Below, piece by piece: positions 1 through 5,417 of a stretch of DNA of 8,074 nucleotides; positions within the stretch are counted from its first letter, which is position 1, and each line of letters begins with the position of its first letter. Under the pieces are notes generated by a model, which was given only the letters and a program-made list of their open reading frames with translations, made no database searches and was not told where the DNA came from. This DNA comes from DATLBY01 sp035526665 (GTDB taxonomy: Bacteria; Acidobacteriota; Terriglobia; Bryobacterales; Bryobacteraceae). The DNA is taken from the NCBI GenBank assembly GCA_035526665.1, contig DATLBY010000384.1, forward strand, positions 1 to 8,074, read 5' to 3'. The position numbers and the translations under genes are program-made.

Positions 1-2205
1 GCCCGCGGAATCCCAGACTGCGAATCGCACCCATTTTTTGCCCGAAGCGTCGAACGGAATCCGAAACTTATGACTGGAGAAAGGCGCTTGCTCCGACAGT
101 CTGATTACCTGCCGCTCCACTTTGCTCCCATCGCTCCATACAAGTTCCGCGAACTCCGGCGGAAACGTCCATTCGGCTTCCGCAGTATAGGTCCGTTTCG
201 CCCCGGAGCCTTCGATTCCGGAATTACGAAGGAGCACTTCTCCGCTGGTCACAAAGTACTCGCCGCCGCGTAATGCATCCACTACCGGAGTCCATCCGTC
301 GTCGAACTTTGGAACCCGGTCAAGTTTGACATAGTTGACAATCAACTGGGGGAAAGTCTCATCGTCCGGATATTTCATATATGTGTCGCCTTCCGCGATC
401 ATATACTTCGGACCGGTCCAGTTGTTCATATCGTCCAGCAGTCCGAAGCAGCGCTTCTCGCACAGCCGCTGTTCCGACAGATCCACGGGCAACGACTGGT
501 AGGAGGCGCCGAGAAAGCGTTCACTCTTGAAGAAATCTTTTTCACGGATCACATCCGGATATCCGGTGGAACCCTTTGTTCGAGGATGAGTCTGCCAGAC
601 CAGCCCTTTCTCCTGGTTCAAAAGATTCAATTCCATTGGCGCGGTTGTCGTGTGATACACCTTTCCGTACGGCGCGAGATTCTCCACAAACGGTTGACCT
701 GCTCCACCCTTAGCGGATTCGCTCAAGTGCGTAAAATACAACGGCCGCGGAAACATAAACATGTAGTGGCCACCGAAATTGGCATCCGGTTCCTCCCCCG
801 GAATCAGCAGGAAATCACGGTCGGAAAATCGTTGACAGCCTTCGAAGTAGACTTTCTGCTCATCCAGCCTGAGTTTCCCGGTATCGTTGGGATGCGAATC
901 GGAGTGAAAGTCGGCCAGGATGGCGATGTTGATTCCCAGATCGCGAAACACCGGTAGCCAAGTGGGCTGCAGATCCATGTTCCCGGCATCGGTAAGCTGC
1001 TCATTGAAATGGAAATGGAAATGGCTGACCAGAACTTTGTAGCCCGGAAGCGGCTTGTAAACGTCATCATGCGTGAATGCCATCACGGCCTGCTGGGTAG
1101 CGCGGCTGTCTTCGGGGCTCAAGTAAAAGTAGACTGGCATTCGCTGCACTGTGCCCGGCGGCGCGTTATACAAGGCAAAGTTGTTAAGGTGTCCGCGCGC
1201 TTCACCCACACGGCGGTTCCATACCTCGTCGGAAATTCCCCAAGGCTTGGCTCCAATTTCCCGATCCGGCTGACGTGCCCCGATTGAGAAGGTCTTCTGG
1301 CTATCTTTGCGGTAGTAAACGTAGCCCAGATTCGTTTCAATTTCACGCGACCAGAAGAACTTGTGCGATGGCGGAAGAAAAGCCAGCGATCCCCCGTTCG
1401 CCTCCAGAATCGCCACGCGATTCCGCGCCTGCAAACCGACCGGCTGCTGATTGACCCCACCTCCGAAGGCATAATGCTGCCATCCGCGCGCCGTGTCGCG
1501 CCAAACAACGCGGGTATCGTCGGCAATGGCGAAGCCTTTCAGCCCGGCTACATACTTGTAAGCAACCGACGGCTCATTCGTTTTGGCGACTGCCTCCTGC
1601 CGGAGCAGATTAGTGCCGCGATAGACCGTATACTGCAGCGAACCGGAGAAGACTCCGGCTTCCAGTCCCGGAAAGACGACCTCGATCCTCGCCCCATCTG
1701 TCTTGACCTGGCAACCCGTCGCATTGTACTTCGCCCAGCTCTTACGGATCTCCTCGGGCTTCCGGGGTAGACCCAGGTTGGTCCCCGGACGTCCCGGAAC
1801 CATCAGGGGCGAGTCCCAGAAAGCATTCCATTTTTCCCGTTCAATGACTTCGGGCGTAAGCTCAACTTTTAACTCCTTCAGGGGAGCTATCTGCTGTTGC
1901 GAAAGACGCCTGACGCCGCTGGTCACTTCGAATTCCGGAGTCAGATTCGTCCCCAAAACGATCCAGCTTCCACCATTCTTCCGGGCAGCAAGCTCCTGCA
2001 CCATGGGTTGTCCGCCGCGGATGGCAAAAGCTGCGCGAAGTTGTTCCCGCCTCTCGCCCTGCCATGTCAACTCCAGGACGCCCGCGCGAATCTGCGCCTT
2101 CAATCCATCCTGTGGCTTGTAGCCGCTCAAGTCGCAATTCAGATCCTGAGCCACTACGGTAGCCATTGACCATGCCGCCCACAACGCTAATCGGGTAAAT
2201 CGCAA
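1..2205 (-). CDS. Secreted PHP/CehA-McbA-like metal-dependent hydrolase (C-terminus beyond left edge)
   Basis: The minus strand is open without a stop from TTG 2205 to base 1, giving 735 codons and no end in the window. The TTG start is chosen because GGAGG (2215-2211) lies 5 bases upstream and because it yields a good signal peptide: Arg at 2 and 5, a hydrophobic stretch at 6-18 and a VVA-Q cleavage site near residue 19. The first in-frame ATG (2166) would cut off most of that signal. Residues about 25-385 look like beta-rich domains I cannot name. A metal-site region follows: HFHFHF (His395, 397, 399), DFHSDSH (432-438), PGEEP (Glu471-472), His480, THP (His540) and EGD (Asp607). The segment around DALRGGEYFVTSG (to 655) resembles the closing region of CehA/McbA-type PHP proteins. 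From this I infer an exported hydrolase of the PHP superfamily; the substrate is unknown. It lies 35 bases after the propeller gene on the same strand, probably in one operon. Coding status is firm, family assignment moderate. Confidence 0.85.
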   Translation of the reverse strand, partial: MRFTRLALWAAWSMATVVAQDLNCDLSGYKPQDGLKAQIRAGVLELTWQGERREQLRAAFAIRGGQPMVQELAARKNGGSWIVLGTNLTPEFEVTSGVRRLSQQQIAPLKELKVELTPEVIEREKWNAFWDSPLMVPGRPGTNLGLPRKPEEIRKSWAKYNATGCQVKTDGARIEVVFPGLEAGVFSGSLQYTVYRGTNLLRQEAVAKTNEPSVAYKYVAGLKGFAIADDTRVVWRDTARGWQHYAFGGGVNQQPVGLQARNRVAILEANGGSLAFLPPSHKFFWSREIETNLGYVYYRKDSQKTFSIGARQPDREIGAKPWGISDEVWNRRVGEARGHLNNFALYNAPPGTVQRMPVYFYLSPEDSRATQQAVMAFTHDDVYKPLPGYKVLVSHFHFHFNEQLTDAGNMDLQPTWLPVFRDLGINIAILADFHSDSHPNDTGKLRLDEQKVYFEGCQRFSDRDFLLIPGEEPDANFGGHYMFMFPRPLYFTHLSESAKGGAGQPFVENLAPYGKVYHTTTAPMELNLLNQEKGLVWQTHPRTKGSTGYPDVIREKDFFKSERFLGASYQSLPVDLSEQRLCEKRCFGLLDDMNNWTGPKYMIAEGDTYMKYPDDETFPQLIVNYVKLDRVPKFDDGWTPVVDALRGGEYFVTSGEVLLRNSGIEGSGAKRTYTAEAEWTFPPEFAELVWSDGSKVERQVIRLSEQAPFSSHKFRIPFDASGKKWVRFAVWDSAG
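1006..1023 (+). repeat. Perfect tandem hexamer (GAAATG)x3 inside the metal-site codons
   Basis: Three exact copies of GAAATG lie at 1006-1011, 1012-1017 and 1018-1023. On the minus strand they are CATTTC repeats in frame and encode His-Phe three times (residues 395-400 of the metallohydrolase). This stretch is the candidate HxH metal-binding motif. Gain or loss of one unit would add or remove a His-Phe pair without shifting the frame. Confidence 0.9.
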
Positions 2206-2210
2206 TCGTG

Positions 2211-2215
2211 CCTCC
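2211..2215 (-). promoter_or_regulatory. Ribosome binding site that fixes the TTG start of the metallohydrolase
   Basis: A perfect GGAGG on the minus strand sits 5 bases before TTG 2205. No comparable Shine-Dalgarno site precedes the first in-frame ATG at 2166, so this site decides in favour of the non-ATG start. Confidence 0.7.
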
Positions 2216-2240
2216 CTCAAGTTTGCCTGCTCATGATTCG

Positions 2241-3252
2241 CTATTTTTTCAGGGTCATCAACACGAGCCCGTATCCCACACCGGCCGGGTCTGACGTGTG
2301 TGCGATTTGAAACGCGATGCGGCGGCCATCCGTGGACACAACAGGATTTGAGGCCTTCCAACCCTCGTAGTCATTGAAATTCGTGAGCCGGACAAAATCC
2401 TTACCGGACCCGTCCAGCCGGAGCTTCCAAATATCGATCTCACGCGATCCGTGCTCGCCGCCGAGCTGTTCCACCTGCTTGGAAGACTCGACCAAAGGTG
2501 TATTTGCCATCGGGAAAAATACCTTCCACTTCGTTATAGATTCCCTGCGTCTGCGAGAAGTCCGTCACTTTGCCGCTGCGCATATCGACGCCCATTACAC
2601 CACCAAGGCCTTTCGGACGATAGCATGTAAACGTCATCTGTTGGTCGTTGTTGTAGAAGTCCTGTGCCTCCAGCCGGCAACTCGCTTCTTTGCTTTCATA
2701 AATCGTATGCTTGTTTTTCAATGCCGGTTTGCCGCCGGAGTAGTCTACGTCCGCAACCACCAGGCGCGAGTATTCCGGCGCCAGCTCCGGAAATTGTGCG
2801 TTCGTCTCGGACCATGCCATTCTCAAATTCTTTTTTGAAATGGCGGCGCCTTCACTCATTTTCTGTCCGAGCTTCACGGGTTTCGATCCCGGTTCTTTGC
2901 TGAGGAACCAGAGTTCGTTGTCGCGCCGCCGGCTGGTGTTGATGTCGCTAAAGCGTTCCGGTCCGATTAGAATGTAGTTCCCATCCGACAAATGCATGAT
3001 CCGGAGAAAGGCGGCGCCCGGCACGTTACATGTCAGGCACCGGATGATCCGGGTTTTCAGATCGATGACAAAGGCATCGCCAAAGCTTTTCGACATGAAC
3101 GCAATTCGTTGGTTATCCGGCGAAAAATCCGCGCGCTCGCCGAAATGCGTGAGCACTTCCGTATTGCTTGGAAGGTGATCGATTGGGTTGCCTTTTTTGC
3201 GTTCCCCCAGAAGGGGCAGCACCAGGAGCAGGATGAAGATAAGCGGTTTCAT
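2241..3252 (-). pseudogene. Exported PD40/TolB-type beta-propeller-like protein, broken by a one-base frameshift
   Basis: Two minus-strand reading frames join into one protein of about 336 residues if one T is removed from the TTT at 2496-2494. The upstream frame ends at 2440 in a nonsense tail (AGGTARRRARIA). After correction, FPDGKYT runs straight into LVESSKQVEQLGG and on to a natural stop at 2243-2241. The start is taken as ATG 3252, with AAAGGA 10 bases upstream; TTG 3258 is an alternative. The N-terminus MKPLIFILLLVLPLLG is an export signal or anchor without a lipobox Cys. Propeller-like strands include RADFSPDNQRIAFMSKS, LRMAWSE, and VVSTDGRRIAFQIAH near the C-terminus, the SPDG-RIAF pattern typical of PD40 repeats. 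Such repeats usually bind proteins or ligands; no catalytic motif is visible. The ATG follows the aceB stop by 2 bases, which suggests translational coupling. The indel may be a real mutation or an assembly error. Confidence 0.8.
2494..2496 (-). other. Frameshift site: one surplus T in the propeller gene
   Basis: The minus strand reads TAC ACC TTT GGT CGA in the upstream frame. Deleting one T gives TAC ACC TTG GTC GAG, which continues in the frame that stays open to 2241. Both sides have protein-like composition, and only the tail beyond this point in the upstream frame looks non-native. The context is not a classic slippery heptamer, so programmed frameshifting is unlikely. Confidence 0.8.
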
Positions 3253-3254
3253 TT

Positions 3255-4823
3255 TCAATCGATCCTTTGATAAGCGGCGGTCGTGAGAAATTCCTGAAAA
3301 TCGCTCCGCGTCATCATCTCCGCGAAGAGAGCGGCGGCTACCTTTTTATTCGGTGTACCCGGCTTGGCCGCGAGCTCCTGATCGATCGCCTGGCGAACTA
3401 CGTCCGCCGTGATGGGACGGCCATCCGGCAGCTTGACACCGTGAGTCACCCATTGCCATACCTGGGAGCGCGAGATTTCGGCGGTAGCCGCATCTTCCAT
3501 CAGATTGTAAATGGGCACGCAGCCGTTCCCGTTGAGCCAGGCCTCCAGATACTGAATTCCAACATCCACATTGGCGCGCAGGCCGTCTTCGGTTATTTCG
3601 CCGACGGTAGGCTCCAGCAGATCCTTGGCCGTAACCTTCACGTCTTCGCGTTTCAAGTGAATCTGATTCGGAGTGGGCATGTACTGATCGAAGATCTCCC
3701 TGGCAATCGGAACCAGCCCCGGATGGGCGACCCAGGTGCCGTCGTGACCGGCTTTGACTTCGCGCAGCTTGTCCTGACGGACTTTTTCCAGCGCCTTCTC
3801 ATTGGCGTCAAGATCATTCTTAATGGGAATTTGCGCCGCCATCCCACCCATCGCGTGGATTTCCCGTTTGTGGCAGGTGTGAATCAGCAGATCGACATAA
3901 GCCTTCAGAAAAGCTTTGTCCATGGTCACCTGGGAGCGGTTGGGCAACAATTTGTCGGATCGGTGTCCCAACTTCTTGATAAAGCTGAAAATGTAGTCCC
4001 AGCGCCCGCAGTTTAATCCTGCGGAGTGGTCTCGCAACTCCCACAGGATCTCGTCCATCTCAAAAGCCGCGAGAATCGTCTCAATCAAGACGGTGGCGCG
4101 GATCGTGCCTCGCGGCATGGATATGTAATCCTGGGCGAAATTGAATACATCGTTCCATAGGCGCGCTTCCAGATGCGATTCCAGCTTAGGCAGATAAAAG
4201 AATGGACCCCAGCCGCGTTTGAGTGAGGCGGCGGCGTTATGAAAGAAGTACAGGCCGAAATCGAAAAGCGATCCCGAGATGGGAGCTCCGGCGATTTCCA
4301 TATGCTTCTCTTCCAGGTGCCAGCCTCTCGGCCGCAGCAGTAAGACGGCCGTGCTTTCCTTCAGCTTGTATTGCTTTCCCTCGGGAGACGCGAACTGAAT
4401 GGTTCCCTGCACCGCGTCGCGCAGATTGAGCTGGCCTTGCAGATTGTTGTCCCAGGTGGGCGAATTGGAATCTTCCAGGTCGGCCATGAACATGGAGGCG
4501 CCGGAGTTCAGCGCGTTGATGATCATCTTGCGATCGACTGGGCCGGTAATTTCCACGCGGCGATCGAGGAGCGCTTTCGGGATTGGCGCCACAGTCCATT
4601 TGGAGTCCCGGATTTCGCGCGTCGACTCGAGAAAATCCGGCAGCACGCCGCCGCGCAGCTGTTCCCATCGCTCAGCGCGTTGGGCGAGCAACTGGCGCCT
4701 CCGAGGCTCGAATTGAGCAGACAGCTCAGTCAGGAAAGCGACTGCTTCCGGCGTCAGAATCTCAGCGTATGCGCCCTCGACCGGCTTCGTGAACCGTACG
4801 TTTGCAACTGCTTTTTGTGCCAT
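3255..4823 (-). CDS. aceB: Malate synthase A
   Basis: This enzyme condenses glyoxylate with acetyl-CoA to malate, the second step of the glyoxylate bypass, in the cytoplasm. The 522 residues match the usual length of the A isoform. The family signature is clear: RDHSAGLNCGRWDYIF at 264-279. Residues corresponding to the known E. coli catalytic set are present: Arg166 (RPRGWHL), Glu248 (VLIETI), Asp276 (GRWDY) and Asp444 (LMEDAATAEISR). Other conserved blocks are ASMFMADLEDSNSPTWDN (109-126) and GTWVAHPGLVPIAREIFDQY (362-381). ATG 4823 is the only plausible start, because a TAG in the same frame lies at 4838-4836; an AGGA is centred about 12 bases upstream. The TGA stop (3257-3255) lies 2 bases before the next gene's ATG. 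No isocitrate lyase gene (aceA), a common neighbour, is in the window; upstream there is only a truncated gene. Confidence 0.97.
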   Translation of the reverse strand: MAQKAVANVRFTKPVEGAYAEILTPEAVAFLTELSAQFEPRRRQLLAQRAERWEQLRGGVLPDFLESTREIRDSKWTVAPIPKALLDRRVEITGPVDRKMIINALNSGASMFMADLEDSNSPTWDNNLQGQLNLRDAVQGTIQFASPEGKQYKLKESTAVLLLRPRGWHLEEKHMEIAGAPISGSLFDFGLYFFHNAAASLKRGWGPFFYLPKLESHLEARLWNDVFNFAQDYISMPRGTIRATVLIETILAAFEMDEILWELRDHSAGLNCGRWDYIFSFIKKLGHRSDKLLPNRSQVTMDKAFLKAYVDLLIHTCHKREIHAMGGMAAQIPIKNDLDANEKALEKVRQDKLREVKAGHDGTWVAHPGLVPIAREIFDQYMPTPNQIHLKREDVKVTAKDLLEPTVGEITEDGLRANVDVGIQYLEAWLNGNGCVPIYNLMEDAATAEISRSQVWQWVTHGVKLPDGRPITADVVRQAIDQELAAKPGTPNKKVAAALFAEMMTRSDFQEFLTTAAYQRID

Positions 4824-5068
4824 TGTGTTTCTATCCTAACCGAGGCGCGGAACTCTCGGATCGCATCGCCCGCTTCCTTAAGATTGGCAAGCCTCATTTC
4901 GGAGTACTTGCGTGACAGCAGCACGCCGTCGGCGCCTCCGTTAAATGCAGCGGCTACGGCCAGCCTGGTTCCTTCCGGGGTACTCTTCGCTTCTCGCGGA
5001 CCCGTAGGGATATCTATGTCGATTCCCGGCCAGAGAAGCGTCTTGGCGCCGGGACAGCTCATCACATC
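4754..5068 (-). pseudogene. 3' remnant of a gene for a TIM-barrel-like conserved protein (N-terminus lost)
   Basis: About 75 residues look like the C-terminal part of a larger conserved protein: LLWPGIDIDIPTGPREAKST, then AAFNGGADGVLLSRKYSEMR, then NLKEAGDAIREF. The GADGVLLSRKY segment resembles the last strand and loop of a (beta/alpha)8 hydrolase-like barrel; I do not recognise the family with certainty. The frame opens abruptly: a TAA lies at 5074-5072, only three codons before GTG 5065, and neither other minus frame upstream continues similar sequence. The tail after about 4840 has an unremarkable composition and overlaps the aceB start by 70 bases, so it may be non-native read-through. 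No good ribosome site precedes GTG 5065 or ATG 5062. I interpret it as a leftover of deletion or insertion; a small expressed protein is the less likely alternative. Confidence 0.5.
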
Positions 5069-5217
5069 GAATTACCGCCCGGCGTTCAGCCTTCCCTTCG
5101 GCTCCGTACTGGCGCGCTACACTTTACTCCCGGCGGGACTTATGCAACAGACAGTACTGGCTTAAGGCACACCAAGTCAACGAAAGGCGGCTCACGAACT
5201 GTCTTATCAGCTGTTAC

Positions 5218-5237
5218 GAACCGTTCGTGCACGGTTC
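5218..5237. repeat. Inverted repeat GAACCGT-6-ACGGTTC
   Basis: Seven-base perfect arms (5218-5224 and 5231-5237) flank a six-base loop TCGTGC. The element also contains the nested palindromes CGAACCGTTCG (5217-5227) and GTGCAC (5227-5232). It lies 180 bases before the receptor ATG. It could be an operator for a dimeric regulator or a hairpin in RNA. No U-tract follows on either strand, so it is not a typical intrinsic terminator. Confidence 0.6.
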
Positions 5238-5343
5238 TTCCACTGATTACACCCTGTTGGATAGTACAACTCCCTTCACTACCTGCTAGACTCGACGGGA
5301 ACCCAAGTGCCAATGCACCCAAGGACGCCGCGACAGTTCCTGG

Positions 5344-5370
5344 CGCTACGGCCAGGCCTGCAGAGTAGCG
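5344..5370. repeat. Inverted repeat CGCTAC-15-GTAGCG in the receptor leader
   Basis: Six-base perfect arms at 5344-5349 and 5365-5370 enclose 15 bases that include the perfect palindrome CAGGCCTG. The element ends 47 bases before the receptor start, so it may form a stem in the 5' untranslated RNA or serve as an operator. The arms are short and chance occurrence is possible. Confidence 0.4.
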
Positions 5371-5402
5371 GCCTGAGCTTACTGGTGGCAGAAACAAACT
5401 TG

Positions 5403-5409
5403 AAGGGAG
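5403..5409 (+). promoter_or_regulatory. Ribosome binding site of the TonB-dependent receptor gene
   Basis: AAGGGAG lies 8 bases before ATG 5418, a near-ideal Shine-Dalgarno site and spacing. It supports the start that gives a complete signal peptide. Confidence 0.8.
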
Positions 5410-5417
5410 CAATTCGC

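Larger units (their letters stand above)
5075..5417. other. Divergent intergenic region with inverted repeats, no supported gene
   Basis: These 343 bases separate the truncated minus-strand remnant from the receptor gene. Frames on both strands are open for 70-115 codons, but none has a start with a ribosome site or a recognisable protein pattern. The region must carry the receptor's promoter, yet no convincing -35/-10 pair is visible. It contains the two inverted repeats listed separately. Part of it may be foreign DNA, given the sharp break in the neighbouring gene at its left border. Confidence 0.6.

Noticed and set aside
586..2169. Several plus-strand frames of 90-139 codons
   Set aside because: They are antisense to the continuous 735-codon metallohydrolase frame, which has the signal peptide and motif series.
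2494..2510. Programmed frameshift in the propeller gene
   Set aside because: There is no slippery heptamer or clear downstream stem. A plain one-base indel in a short T run explains the data.
3267..4016. Plus-strand open frame of 249 codons
   Set aside because: It is fully antisense to malate synthase, where all catalytic residues are in place on the minus strand.
4371..5165. Plus-strand open frame of 264 codons
   Set aside because: Most of it is antisense to aceB and the remnant gene, and its translation has no protein-like pattern.
5218..5237. Group II intron domain V
   Set aside because: Domain V is about 34 bases with a long inner helix, a bulge and a GNRA-type loop. This element is 20 bases with a 6-base loop, and no reverse transcriptase gene is nearby.
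5257..5285. Sigma-70 promoter TTGGAT-17-TACCTG for the receptor
   Set aside because: The -10 element lacks the conserved final T and is a poor match, so the pair is no better than chance.
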